From Microbacterium arabinogalactanolyticum (GTDB taxonomy: Bacteria; Actinomycetota; Actinomycetes; Actinomycetales; Microbacteriaceae): a stretch of 64,000 nt of DNA. The position numbers and the translations under genes are program-made. How positions within the stretch are numbered: the first letter of the stretch is position 1; every line of letters begins with the position of its first letter. The DNA lies in the NCBI RefSeq assembly GCF_030268005.1, contig NZ_BRZC01000004.1:62001-126000 (forward strand). Direction: 5' to 3'. Of the stretch, positions 29,194 through 41,128 are shown piece after piece. The notes under the pieces were generated by a model. That model worked only from the letters and a program-made list of their open reading frames with translations, was not told the DNA's origin and made no database searches.

Positions 29194-30282
29194 ATGACTT
29201 CGCATGAGCTGACTCTCGAGCAGGCACGGCGCATCGTGGTGCGCGCGGCGCTGCTCGACGCCGACCGTCCCGGCGACGTGGTCGAGGTCGCCGAGCAGAT
29301 CGGACAGATCAAGATCGACCCCACGGCGGTGATCGCGCCCTGCGAGCACACGGTGCTCTGGTCGCGGATCGGCTGGTCGTACGAGCCCGGCCAGCTGAAG
29401 AAGGCGGTCGAGCAGGACCGGCTTCTGCTCGAGTTCGACGGCGCCTTCCGGCCGGTCTCCCTGCTGCCCGCCATCCGGGCGGGCATGCGAGACCCGGCCG
29501 TGCGGGCGAGTGCGATCGAATGGCTTGCGGCGAACGACGGCTTCCGCCGCGAGGTGCTCGCCCGCCTCCGGGCGGAGGGACCGATGACGGCATCCGAGAT
29601 CCCCGACACCGCACAGGTGTCGAAGGCGCCGGACGGGTGGTACGGCGCGAACCAGGTGCCGATCATGCTCGATCTGCTCTCCCGTCACGGCGAAGTGGGC
29701 ATCGTCGGCAGGGTCGGACGCAACCGCATCTGGGATGTCGCGGAGCGCGCCTTCCCGCAGGACCTGGCGGAGCTCGAGCCGATGGAGGCGACGGCGGAGC
29801 TGGAGCGCCGGTGCCTGCGGGCGGAGGGGCTCGCGCGCCCGCACCGCTGGTGGAGCGGCGTGGGGAAGGACACCGGCGAGGCCGCCCGGGTCGAGGGGAC
29901 GACCATGCGGTTCCGGGTGGATCCCGACGCGCTGCGGGCGCTCGACGAGCCCGATCCCGGCGGCCGGGTCGCCTTCCTCAACCCCTATGACCGCCTGCTG
30001 TTCGACCGCAGGAGGCTCGTCGAGCTGTTCGGCTTCACGTACGTGCTGGAGCAGTTCAAACCGAAGCCGCAGCGCGTGTACGGCCACTTCGCGCATCCGA
30101 TCCTGTTCGGCGATCGCTTCATCGGGATGCTGGATGCCGAGCACGATCGCGAGCGGGAGGTGCTGCGCGTGAACGCGATCCATGAGTTCGACGAGTGGGG
30201 GCCGGACGAGCACGAACTCGTGCGCCTCGAGCTGGGCGAGCTGGCGGATTGGCTGGGCGTGTCGGTGGCCGGGCTGGACTGA
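29194..30282 (+). CDS. Winged-helix protein of the YcaQ/AlkZ (HTH_42) family
   Basis: Protein of 362 residues with three winged-helix-like repeats. Family markers are LTLEQARRIVVRAALL, IGQIKIDPT, then RRCLRAEGLARPHRWW, RVAFLNPYDRLLFDRRR and the end LGELADWLGV. Members AlkZ and YcaQ/AlkX are DNA glycosylases that unhook interstrand crosslinks through a Gln-x-Asp or Gln-x-Gln motif. Here the matching place reads K40-I41-D42, so the Gln appears to be Lys, and crosslink glycosylase activity should not be assumed. It follows the SNF2 gene by 22 bases. Confidence 0.8.
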   Translation: MTSHELTLEQARRIVVRAALLDADRPGDVVEVAEQIGQIKIDPTAVIAPCEHTVLWSRIGWSYEPGQLKKAVEQDRLLLEFDGAFRPVSLLPAIRAGMRDPAVRASAIEWLAANDGFRREVLARLRAEGPMTASEIPDTAQVSKAPDGWYGANQVPIMLDLLSRHGEVGIVGRVGRNRIWDVAERAFPQDLAELEPMEATAELERRCLRAEGLARPHRWWSGVGKDTGEAARVEGTTMRFRVDPDALRALDEPDPGGRVAFLNPYDRLLFDRRRLVELFGFTYVLEQFKPKPQRVYGHFAHPILFGDRFIGMLDAEHDREREVLRVNAIHEFDEWGPDEHELVRLELGELADWLGVSVAGLD

Positions 30283-30341
30283 CGGCACGCCCGGCGCGCT
30301 TTCTCCCGGCCGGTCACCGGTGCGGCACAGGAGCCCGCCGG

Positions 30342-30347
30342 TAGAAT
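30342..30347 (+). promoter_or_regulatory. Probable -10 of the MBL/Rieske gene
   Basis: TAGAAT predicts a start near 30354 and a 20-base leader holding GAGGAGAG before the ATG at 30375. Confidence 0.45.
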
Positions 30348-30374
30348 CGAGGCTGCCCAAGCACGAGGAGAGAC

Positions 30375-31946
30375 ATGCGGATCACGGGACTCGGCCACGC
30401 CGGGATGTTCATCGAGACTGTCGGCGGAAACATCATCTGCGACCCTGTGCTCGGACCGTCCTTCTTCGGCTCGTGGTTCCCGTTCCCGGACAATCGCGGC
30501 CTCGACTGGGAGCGCTACGGTCACGAGGCCGACTTCCTGTACATCTCGCACCGGCATCGCGACCACTTCGATCCGCGCCTGCTGGAGAAGTACATCCGCA
30601 AGGACATCGAGGTGCTGCTGCCCGAGTACGTCACCGACGATCTCGAGAAGGACATCCGCGCCCTCGGGTACGAGAACATCTTCTACGCCCCCGCCGGCGA
30701 GATCTTCGAGCGGGGCGGAACCAAGATCATGATCACGCCGCTGCGCGCCCCCAGCGACGGGCCGATCGGCGACTCCTCCCTGAGCGTCGACGACGGCACG
30801 GCATCCATCCTCAACCAGAACGACTCCCATCCCCTCGATCTGGAGGCGCTGCTGTCCTTCGGCAAGCCCGAGGCGTACTTCACTCAGGTCTCCGGCGCGA
30901 TCTGGTGGCCCATGGTGTACGACCTGCCGCAGGATGCCAAGCAGAACTTCGCGCGCCTGAAGCGCGAGGCGCAGAACAAGCGCGCCATGTACTACATCGA
31001 GAAGGTCGACGCGCCGCACGTCTTCCCGATGGCGGGACCGCCGATGTTCCTGCGCGACGACATCTTCCGTTACAACGGCACCGGCCAGGACGACGACTCG
31101 ATCTTCACGGATCAGAAGGAGTTCCTCGCCCACCTGAAGGAGCAGGCGCCTCAGTACGACGGACAGCTCTTCATCCCCGGCACCATCGTGGACCTGAACG
31201 GCGGCGAGCTGAACGTCTCCCAGAGCCTGTACTCGGATGCCGAGATCAGCCGCATCTTCGACGAGAAGTGGGAGTACCTCGAGGAGCAGCGTGCTTCGCG
31301 GCAGCAGGAGCTCCGCGACGAGGAGGCACGACGGGCCGAGATCATCCCGCCCGCCGAGATGCTCGCCGCGATCAAGGAGTGGTGGGAGCCGCTCATCAAG
31401 AAGTCCCGCACCATCCGCCTCGGTGTCGGCGGCAACGTGCGGTTCAGGATCGGCGAGCTGGACATGGTCGTCGACTTCCCCAAGGCGAAGGTGCGCGAGT
31501 ACGCGGGGGAGGAGTGCATCTACTGGTACACCATCCCCGCCGACCTGGTGTCCACCAACATCGTCGATCACGAGATCGACTGGTCGAACTCGATCTTCCT
31601 CTCCATGCAGTTCTCGGTGGGCCGCAGCGGCAAGTTCAACGAGTTCCTCACCACGTTCCTCAAGTGCCTGTCAGTGGACCGCATCGAGTACGTGGAGAAC
31701 TGGTACCAGGAGCAGACCGATCAGACCGAGGACGCCGAGATCGGCGACTGGGTCGTGCAGCGCCGCTGCCCGCACCTGCGCGCGGATCTGACCCGCACCG
31801 GCAAGATCGACGAAGACGGCGTGCTCACCTGCAGCATGCACGACTGGAAGTGGGACCTGAAGACCGGCAAGTGCCTGACCACCACCGGTCATCCGATCCG
31901 TGTCTCGCAGTGCCCGCTCACCGACGAGGCGCTGCGCGCCGGCTGA
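30375..31946 (+). CDS. Metallo-beta-lactamase-fold / Rieske [2Fe-2S] protein, CMP-Neu5Ac hydroxylase-like
   Basis: Protein of 523 residues joining a metallo-beta-lactamase-like domain to a C-terminal Rieske domain. The MBL part has ITGLGHAGMFIET at the start and HRHRDH at 59-64. The Rieske ligands are C-P-H near 466-468 and C-S-M-H near 486-489, with the normal C-x-H...C-x2-H order. This architecture is that of vertebrate CMP-N-acetylneuraminate monooxygenase and its bacterial relatives, which are also related to UlaG. A sialic-acid role here is unproven, as no sialic-acid genes are nearby. GAGGAGAG precedes the ATG. A strong hairpin follows the stop. Confidence 0.82.
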   Translation: MRITGLGHAGMFIETVGGNIICDPVLGPSFFGSWFPFPDNRGLDWERYGHEADFLYISHRHRDHFDPRLLEKYIRKDIEVLLPEYVTDDLEKDIRALGYENIFYAPAGEIFERGGTKIMITPLRAPSDGPIGDSSLSVDDGTASILNQNDSHPLDLEALLSFGKPEAYFTQVSGAIWWPMVYDLPQDAKQNFARLKREAQNKRAMYYIEKVDAPHVFPMAGPPMFLRDDIFRYNGTGQDDDSIFTDQKEFLAHLKEQAPQYDGQLFIPGTIVDLNGGELNVSQSLYSDAEISRIFDEKWEYLEEQRASRQQELRDEEARRAEIIPPAEMLAAIKEWWEPLIKKSRTIRLGVGGNVRFRIGELDMVVDFPKAKVREYAGEECIYWYTIPADLVSTNIVDHEIDWSNSIFLSMQFSVGRSGKFNEFLTTFLKCLSVDRIEYVENWYQEQTDQTEDAEIGDWVVQRRCPHLRADLTRTGKIDEDGVLTCSMHDWKWDLKTGKCLTTTGHPIRVSQCPLTDEALRAG

Positions 31947-31980
31947 GGGCGACCCGGACTCCCAGAACAGGACGATTCAC

Positions 31981-32018
31981 GAGGACAGGACGGCTCCATG
32001 CGGAACCGTCCTGTCCTC
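31981..32018. terminator. Terminator between the Rieske gene and the HAAS-like gene
   Basis: Bases 31981-31993 and 32006-32018 form a perfect 13-base inverted repeat, extended inside by TCC/GGA. It serves the plus-strand gene ending at 31946 and could also stop minus-strand transcription from the PadR unit. Confidence 0.8.
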
Positions 32019-32100
32019 GGTGATCCTCCTGTTTCGGCGGAACCATAGCGGCTGCTTCAGGCGCCGCCGGTCCACCAGGGCGGGAGGCGCCTCAGGCTGA

Positions 32101-32913
32101 TCAGGCCGCGGCGGGAGTCGCGCGGACGCTCTCGGCGACCCGTGCGGCGATGTCGACGAAGCCCGCGAAGAGCAGCACACCGAACGCGGCGACAGAGCCC
32201 CAGATCGCGGCCTCCATCCCGTTGCCCGTCAGAACCCCGTAGGCGCTGACGCCGATCGAGGCGGCACCGAGGACCGGGGAGAGGACTGCCAGCGTCGTCG
32301 CCAGCGCAGGCGAGCCGGCGTGAGCACGGTGGGCGCGGATGCATGTCCAGGTGACGGCCGCCGCGAGCAGGGGCATCCAGAGCGCGACCACCCACGCCAG
32401 CACCGTTCCCGCCGCAGCCGCGAGTATCGCCAGAGCGGTGATCCACACCGCAGTGGCATCGATGCGACCGCGCGCTCGGATGTTCACGCCGAGAAGGACG
32501 GCGGCGGTGAGGAGACATGCCACGCCGACGAGTGCAGCGGAGACGAGGTAGCGCTCCGACGACCAGCTGCCCGAGAGAGAGGTGAAGCCGAAATAGGAGG
32601 AGATGGCCGCGAGCGCCCATGCCACGGAGGCCAGGCCGGCCAGGATCCCCAGGCGGCGAGCGAAGAACAGAGACAAGACAGTTCCTTTCGAAGGAGTCGA
32701 GGTGAGGAGTGCGGCCACCAGGCGCGGATCGCCCAGTCGTGCCAGAGCGCGGGATTCCGCTTCAGCGCGAGGGACGCCCCGCAGTTCGAGCCGTTCCGTC
32801 GCGCAGAGCAGGTGATCGGCGATCTCATCGAGCAGGTCCTGTGCGTCGGGACGACCGTGCATCCGGCGGCTCAGGAGCACGAGATACCGGTCGATCAGGC
32901 CATCGCCGGCCAT
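32101..32913 (-). CDS. Membrane protein with an N-terminal HAAS-type domain, PadR partner
   Basis: Protein of 270 residues. The soluble N-terminus (about 1-75: YLVLLSRRMHGRPDAQDLLDEIADHLL, AESRALARLGDPRLVAALL) resembles the HAAS/permease prefix domain commonly encoded next to PadR regulators. Six or so hydrophobic segments follow from about residue 83 to 262. The ATG lies 19 bases inside the end of padR, so the two are coupled. Function unknown; such pairs are often linked to transport or envelope stress. Confidence 0.75.
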   Translation of the reverse strand: MAGDGLIDRYLVLLSRRMHGRPDAQDLLDEIADHLLCATERLELRGVPRAEAESRALARLGDPRLVAALLTSTPSKGTVLSLFFARRLGILAGLASVAWALAAISSYFGFTSLSGSWSSERYLVSAALVGVACLLTAAVLLGVNIRARGRIDATAVWITALAILAAAAGTVLAWVVALWMPLLAAAVTWTCIRAHRAHAGSPALATTLAVLSPVLGAASIGVSAYGVLTGNGMEAAIWGSVAAFGVLLFAGFVDIAARVAESVRATPAAA

Positions 32914-33233
32914 GCCCGGCCTCCGATCACGGACTCCACGGCCCCGACGAACTCGCGCCAGCCGTTCTGCTGCTCACGGAGCCGAGCGGTGCCCGACGCC
33001 GTGAGGCGGTACAGCTTGCGTCTGCGTCCCGTCGACTCGGACCACTCATGGCTCAGCAGCCCGGCCCGCTCCAGACGGTGCAGCACCGGGTAGACGGTGC
33101 CCTCCGCGAGATCGAAGGAGCCCTCGCTGCGCTCGCGCAGTGCGTCGATCACTCCGTAGCCATGCAGCGGCCCACGTGCGATGACGGCCAGCACGAGCAT
33201 GTCCATGTGCCCCTTGAGGGATTCGGCGTTCAT
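32895..33233 (-). CDS. PadR family transcriptional regulator
   Basis: Protein of 112 residues with the PadR winged helix: LKGHMDMLVLAVIARGPLHGYGVIDALRE, EGTVYPVLHRLERAGLLSHEWSE and RRKLYRLTASGTARL. PadR proteins are dimeric repressors that bind short dyads. The ATG at 33233 is preceded by a promoter with two palindromes that overlap it, so it very likely represses its own two-gene unit. The in-frame start at 33257 lies upstream of the predicted transcription start and is not likely used. Confidence 0.9.
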   Translation of the reverse strand: MNAESLKGHMDMLVLAVIARGPLHGYGVIDALRERSEGSFDLAEGTVYPVLHRLERAGLLSHEWSESTGRRRKLYRLTASGTARLREQQNGWREFVGAVESVIGGRAWPAMA

Positions 33234-33270
33234 GCCTAGTGACACTAGGCCTAGCATGGCTAGGTGTCAA
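33234..33270 (-). promoter_or_regulatory. padR promoter with overlapping double operator
   Basis: On the minus strand a perfect -35 TTGACA (33270-33265) is followed by 17 bases and the -10 TAGTGT (33247-33242), then eight bases to the ATG at 33233, so the mRNA is leaderless or nearly so. Two perfect palindromes overlap it: CCTAGC-3-GCTAGG (33250-33264) fills most of the spacer, and GCCTAGTG-1-CACTAGGC (33234-33250) covers the -10 and the start site. Binding to either would block RNA polymerase. Confidence 0.75.
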
Positions 33271-33320
33271 GCACCCCTTTCGAGTGCGCCGGTATACCAA
33301 CGTCGGACGAGGTGAATCGC

Positions 33321-33326
33321 TAGACT
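33321..33326 (+). promoter_or_regulatory. Probable -10 of the pyr operon
   Basis: TAGACT predicts a transcript start near 33333 and a leader of about 50 bases ahead of pyrR, which contains the PyrR-binding loop. No clear -35. Confidence 0.5.
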
Positions 33327-33350
33327 TGGACCATCACCCAACCTTTAAGC

Positions 33351-33366
33351 CCGTCCTGTGAGGCGG
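33351..33366 (+). promoter_or_regulatory. PyrR-binding RNA loop in the pyr leader
   Basis: The RNA UCCUGUGAGGC (33354-33364) matches the conserved PyrR-binding core UCCNGNGAGGY at every fixed position, and CCG (33351-33353) can pair with CGG (33364-33366) to close a hairpin. It sits just before the AGAAGGGAG ribosome binding site of pyrR. In M. smegmatis PyrR represses pyr translation by binding such a loop; the same mechanism is inferred here. No terminator/antiterminator pair is seen. Confidence 0.65.
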
Positions 33367-33381
33367 AGAAGGGAGTGGCAG

Positions 33382-33912
33382 ATGGCCGCACGAACAGTGC
33401 TGCAAGAAGCCGATATCGCGCGCGCGCTGACGCGCATCGCCCATGAGATCCTCGAATCCAACCGCGGCGCCGAAGGCCTGATCCTTCTCGGCATCCCGAC
33501 CCGCGGGGTGACGCTCGCCGATCGGCTCGGCCCCATCATCGCGGGCATCGCCGACACGGAGATCCCGGTCGGCTCCATCGACATCACGCTGTACCGGGAT
33601 GATCTGTCGAAGCACCCGACCCGTGCGCCCAAGCGCACCGAGATCCCCGAGGGCGGCATCGACGGCAAGACGGTCGTCCTGGTGGACGACGTGCTGTTCT
33701 CCGGGCGCAGCATCCGCGCCGCGCTCGATGCGATCCAGTCCATCGGACGGCCCTCCGTCGTGCGTCTGGCTATCCTCGTGGACCGCGGTCATCGCGAGCT
33801 GCCGATCCGCCCCGACTTCGTCGGCAAGAACATCCCCTCCTCGCGCACGGAGCGCGTCAATGTCCGCCTGAAAGAGCTCGACGGCGCCGACGAGGTGACG
33901 ATCGAATCATGA
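33382..33912 (+). CDS. pyrR: Bifunctional pyr operon regulator / uracil phosphoribosyltransferase
   Basis: Protein of 176 residues that binds pyr mRNA when UMP/UTP is high and can also salvage uracil with [20 protein letters not shown], the PRPP loop [20 protein letters not shown] and [23 protein letters not shown] are family blocks. The ATG at 33382 has GAAGGGAG six bases upstream. It heads an unbroken run through gmk and overlaps pyrB as ATGA. Confidence 0.95.
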   Translation: MAARTVLQEADIARALTRIAHEILESNRGAEGLILLGIPTRGVTLADRLGPIIAGIADTEIPVGSIDITLYRDDLSKHPTRAPKRTEIPEGGIDGKTVVLVDDVLFSGRSIRAALDAIQSIGRPSVVRLAILVDRGHRELPIRPDFVGKNIPSSRTERVNVRLKELDGADEVTIES

Positions 33913-34874
33913 GGCATCTGCTCGACACCCGCAGCCTCGAGCGCGACGAGGCCCTGCGCATCCTCGATGTGGCCGAGGACATGGCCGAGACCCAGTCCCG
34001 GCAGATCAAGAAGCTCCCGACGCTGCTCGGCAAGACTGTCGTGAACCTCTTCTTCGAGGACTCCACGCGCACACGCATCTCCTTCGAGGCCGCTGCCAAG
34101 CGCCTCTCCGCGGACGTGATCAACTTCTCCGCCAAGGGATCCAGCGTCTCCAAGGGCGAGAGCCTCAAGGACACCGCGCAGACCCTCGAGGCGATGGGCG
34201 CGGATGCCGTGGTGGTCCGCCACTCGGCATCCGGAGCCCCCCGCACCCTCGCCACCAGCGGCTGGATCTCGGCAGGAGTCGTGAACGCCGGCGACGGCAC
34301 GCACGAGCACCCCACGCAGGCCCTCCTGGACGCCTTCACGATCCGCAAGCGCCGGTACGGCGCCGACAGCCGCGGCCGCGACCTGAGCGGCCTGCGCGTC
34401 GTCATCGTCGGCGACGTGCTGCACTCCCGGGTCGCACGCTCCAACGTCTGGCTGCTCTCGACCCTCGGAGCCGACGTGACCCTGGTCACCCCGCCGACGC
34501 TCGTGCCGCAGAACGTCTCGCAATGGCCGGTGCGCGTGCTCTACGACCTGGACCAGGCACTGGCCGAGGGTCCGGATGCCGTGATGATGCTCCGCATCCA
34601 GGTGGAGCGCATGCACGCGGCGTTCTTCCCGACCGAGCGCGAGTACTCCCGGCTGTGGGGGCTCGACGCACTGCGGGCCGCGACGCTGCCCGAGAGTAGC
34701 ATCGTGATGCACCCCGGCCCCATGAACCGCGGTCTGGAGATCTCCTCCGAGGCCGCAGACTCCCCGCGCTCGACCGTGCTGGAGCAGGTCACCAACGGCG
34801 TCTCGGTGCGCATGGCCGTGCTCTACCTGCTGCTGGCGGGGGAGCGCAACGACGAACGAGGAGAAGCGAAGTGA
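33909..34874 (+). CDS. pyrB: Aspartate carbamoyltransferase catalytic subunit
   Basis: Protein of 321 residues that joins carbamoyl phosphate and aspartate, the first committed pyrimidine step. The carbamoyl phosphate site [12 protein letters not shown] is near residues 50-60, [16 protein letters not shown] near 130, and [11 protein letters not shown] and [11 protein letters not shown] near the end. No PyrI regulatory subunit is encoded nearby, as is usual in actinobacteria. The GTGA junction couples it to pyrC. Confidence 0.96.
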   Translation: MRHLLDTRSLERDEALRILDVAEDMAETQSRQIKKLPTLLGKTVVNLFFEDSTRTRISFEAAAKRLSADVINFSAKGSSVSKGESLKDTAQTLEAMGADAVVVRHSASGAPRTLATSGWISAGVVNAGDGTHEHPTQALLDAFTIRKRRYGADSRGRDLSGLRVVIVGDVLHSRVARSNVWLLSTLGADVTLVTPPTLVPQNVSQWPVRVLYDLDQALAEGPDAVMMLRIQVERMHAAFFPTEREYSRLWGLDALRAATLPESSIVMHPGPMNRGLEISSEAADSPRSTVLEQVTNGVSVRMAVLYLLLAGERNDERGEAK

Positions 34875-36169
34875 ACCGGAACCTCGTCATCACGGGAGCC
34901 CAGCTGCTCGGTGGCGACAGCGCCGACATCGCGATCGAGGACGGCGTCATCGTCGAGATCGGCGCCGGACTCACCCGCAGCGGTGCGCGCGTCATCGATG
35001 CGGCCGGGCTCGTCGCCCTGCCCGGACTGGTGGACCTACACACACACCTCCGCGAGCCCGGTTTCGAGGCATCCGAGACGGTGCTCACAGGCACCCAGGC
35101 AGCCGCGGCGGGGGGATTCACCGCCGTGTTCGCCATGCCGAACACCCAGCCCGTCGCCGACACTGCCGGCGTGGTCGAGCAGGAGCTCGCCCTCGGCGAG
35201 GCCGCCGGCTACGCCACGGTGCAGCCGATCGGCGCGGTCACCGTCGGGCAGAAGGGCGAGCGGCTCGCCGAACTCGGTGCCATGGCCGGCTCCCGCGCTC
35301 GCGTGCGCGTCTTCAGCGACGACGGGTTCTGCGTCTGGGACCCGCTGATCATGCGTCGCGCGCTCGAGTACGTCAAGGCGTTCGACGGAGTCATCGCGCA
35401 GCACGCCCAGGACCCCCGCCTCACCCAGGGCGCGCAGATGAACGAGGGCATCGTCTCCGCCGAGCTCGGCCTCGCCGGCTGGCCGGCGGTCGCCGAGGAG
35501 TCGATCATCGCCCGTGACGTGCTGCTCGCCGAGCACGTCGGCTCGCGGCTGCACGTCTGCCACCTGTCCACCGCGGGCTCGGTCGACATCATCCGGTGGG
35601 CCAAGAAGCGCGGCATCCGCGTCACCGCCGAGGTCACGCCGCACCACCTGCTGCTGACCGACGAGCTGGTCCGCGACTACGACGCGCGGTACAAGGTCAA
35701 CCCGCCGCTGCGCACCGCCGAGGACGTCACCGCCGTCCGCGAGGGCCTGGCGGACGGCACGATCGACATCGTCGCCACCGACCACGCCCCGCACCCGGCC
35801 GAGAACAAGGCCTGCGAGTGGCAGGTCGCCGCCAACGGCATGGTCGGGCTGGAGAGCGCGCTCCGCGTCGTGCACCAGTCGATGGTCGCCACCGGGATGC
35901 TGGACTGGGCCGACGTCGCGCGCGTCATGAGCTCGGCACCCGCGGGCATCGGACAGCTGCAGGGCTTCGGCTCGCTGGAGGTCGGCGCGCCGGCGCACGT
36001 CACCCTCTACGACCCGAGCGTCCCCGGTGTGTTCACCGAGGCCGACCTGCACGGCCGCAGCCACAACTCGCCGTACCTCGGTCGCGACCTTCCCGGGCGC
36101 GTGCAGTGGACGATCCATGGCGGCGTCGTGACGGTGGACGACGGGCAGCTCGTGCAGGAACTCGCATGA
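34871..36169 (+). CDS. pyrC: Dihydroorotase
   Basis: Zinc amidohydrolase of 432 residues that closes carbamoyl aspartate to dihydroorotate. [12 protein letters not shown] near residues 55-66 carries the first metal ligands, [11 protein letters not shown] and [12 protein letters not shown] the others. It is a class I type enzyme. In the metal-bridging position the sequence shows [10 protein letters not shown], so a bridging Asp rather than carbamylated Lys may be used. The GTG overlaps pyrB and the stop overlaps the next ATG. Confidence 0.95.
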   Translation: MNRNLVITGAQLLGGDSADIAIEDGVIVEIGAGLTRSGARVIDAAGLVALPGLVDLHTHLREPGFEASETVLTGTQAAAAGGFTAVFAMPNTQPVADTAGVVEQELALGEAAGYATVQPIGAVTVGQKGERLAELGAMAGSRARVRVFSDDGFCVWDPLIMRRALEYVKAFDGVIAQHAQDPRLTQGAQMNEGIVSAELGLAGWPAVAEESIIARDVLLAEHVGSRLHVCHLSTAGSVDIIRWAKKRGIRVTAEVTPHHLLLTDELVRDYDARYKVNPPLRTAEDVTAVREGLADGTIDIVATDHAPHPAENKACEWQVAANGMVGLESALRVVHQSMVATGMLDWADVARVMSSAPAGIGQLQGFGSLEVGAPAHVTLYDPSVPGVFTEADLHGRSHNSPYLGRDLPGRVQWTIHGGVVTVDDGQLVQELA

Positions 36170-36672
36170 CGCGCGAAGCAGCAGTGCTGATCACGATCGC
36201 CGTCGCACTCCTGGTCCTCGCCGCGATGCTCTTCGCCTGGCGACGACGCATCAGCCGGGACTCCGCGCTGACCGCGCCCCTCGGAGTCCCGGAGCACGCT
36301 GACGTCATCGATCGCCACGAAGTCCTGTACGTCGCGACGACCGTCCACGATCAGCCTCTGGAGCGCATCGCGATGAAGGCGCTGACGTACCGCGCCCGTG
36401 GCGAGCTCGTGCTCACCGACCGGGGAGTGGCGCTCAGCCTGGACGGCTCTCCCACCGTGTTCATCGCATCCGAACGGCTGCTCGCAGCCGACCTCGCGAC
36501 GGTCGCCATCGACCGGGTCGTCGAGCCGAACGGTCTGATCCGCCTCGTCTGGCGGGTCGCCGAAGGCACCATCGTAGATTCCTTCCTGCGTCCCGCATCC
36601 GTCGGGCCGCAGCAGATCCTCCCGCAGCTGCAGCGCCTGAGCGCCGGCTCCGAGAACGGAGAACAGTCTTGA
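36166..36672 (+). CDS. Membrane-anchored PH-like protein of the pyr operon
   Basis: Protein of 168 residues. One N-terminal membrane segment (about 5-25: [21 protein letters not shown]) is followed by a soluble beta-rich domain that reads like a bacterial PH fold ([36 protein letters not shown]). It holds the same place between pyrC and carA as Rv1382 in M. tuberculosis. The ATGA and TTGA overlaps on both sides show it is a genuine operon member. Its role in pyrimidine synthesis is unknown. Confidence 0.8.
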   Translation: MTREAAVLITIAVALLVLAAMLFAWRRRISRDSALTAPLGVPEHADVIDRHEVLYVATTVHDQPLERIAMKALTYRARGELVLTDRGVALSLDGSPTVFIASERLLAADLATVAIDRVVEPNGLIRLVWRVAEGTIVDSFLRPASVGPQQILPQLQRLSAGSENGEQS

Positions 36673-37840
36673 GCAATCCCACCACCGGGGCGCCGTCCCC
36701 GCTGACGTCCGCCGTGCTCGTCCTCGAGGACGGCACCCGCTTCACCGGCCGCGCCTACGGCGCCGTCGGCACCACCCTGGGCGAGGTCGTCTTCGCCACC
36801 GGCATGACCGGCTACCAGGAGACCCTCACCGACCCGTCCTACGCCGGTCAGATCGTGCTGCAGACCGCGCCGCACATCGGCAACACCGGGATGAACCGCG
36901 AGGACGACGAGTCCGCGCGCATCTGGGTCGCCGGTTACATCGTGCGCGACCCCGCGCGCCGCGTGTCCAACTGGCGCGCCGAGGAGTCGCTCGACGACGT
37001 GCTGGTTCGGGACGGCATCGTCGGCATCAGCGGCATCGACACGCGCGCTCTCACCCGGCGCATCCGCGACACCGGTTCCATGCGCGGCGGGATCTTCTCC
37101 GGCCCGGATGCCGAGCTGGATGCCGAGGAGCAGCTGCGCCGCGTGACCGACGCCCCGCAGATGGCCGGGCAGAACCTCTCCGCGGAGGTCTCGGTCAGCG
37201 AGCCCACCGTGATCCCCGCCGAGGGGGAGCGCATCGGCAACCTCGCCGTGCTCGACCTGGGCGTCAAGCAGTCCACGCTCGACAACCTGGCCCGCCTCGG
37301 CTTCGACGTGCACGTCCTGCCGCAGTCCGCGAGCTTCGCCGACATCCAGGCCGTCGACCCGGTGGGGGTGTTCTACTCCAACGGCCCCGGAGACCCCTCG
37401 GCATCCGACCGTCAGGTCGCCGTGCTGCGCCAGGTGCTCGACGCGAAGCTGCCGTACTTCGGCATCTGCTTCGGCAACCAGCTGTTCGGGCGCGCTCTCG
37501 GACTGGGCACCTACAAGCTCACCTTCGGCCACCGCGGCATCAACCAGCCCGTGCTCGACCGGGCCACCGGCCGGGTCGAGATCACCGCGCACAACCACGG
37601 ATTCGCGGTCGAGGCGCCCCTGGACGGCACGTTCGCCAGCCCCAACGGCTACGGCACCGTCGAGGTCAGCCACGTCGGCCTGAACGACCAGGTGGTCGAG
37701 GGACTGCGCGCCCACGACATCCCCGCCTTCTCCGTGCAGTACCACCCCGAGGCGGCCGCAGGCCCGCACGACGCCCACTACCTCTTCGCCAGGTTCCGCG
37801 ACCTGGTCCTCGCAGACATCGCCGGAAAGGACGCTGAGTA

Positions 37841-37841
<1 letters not shown>
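36669..37841 (+). CDS. carA: Carbamoyl-phosphate synthase small subunit
   Basis: Glutaminase subunit of 390 residues that passes ammonia to CarB. The N-terminal CPSase_sm domain has [18 protein letters not shown] and [19 protein letters not shown]. The class I glutamine amidotransferase domain carries the nucleophile Cys in [13 protein letters not shown], with [10 protein letters not shown] supplying His and Glu. The start is TTG, overlapping the previous stop. The TAA stop overlaps the carB ATG by one base. Confidence 0.95.

Positions 37842-41124
<3,283 letters not shown>

Positions 41125-41128
<4 letters not shown>

Noticed and set aside
30301..30330. Short GC-rich dyad CCGGT/ACCGG before the MBL/Rieske gene as a terminator
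   Set aside because: Only five-base arms with a one-base loop; too weak to call.
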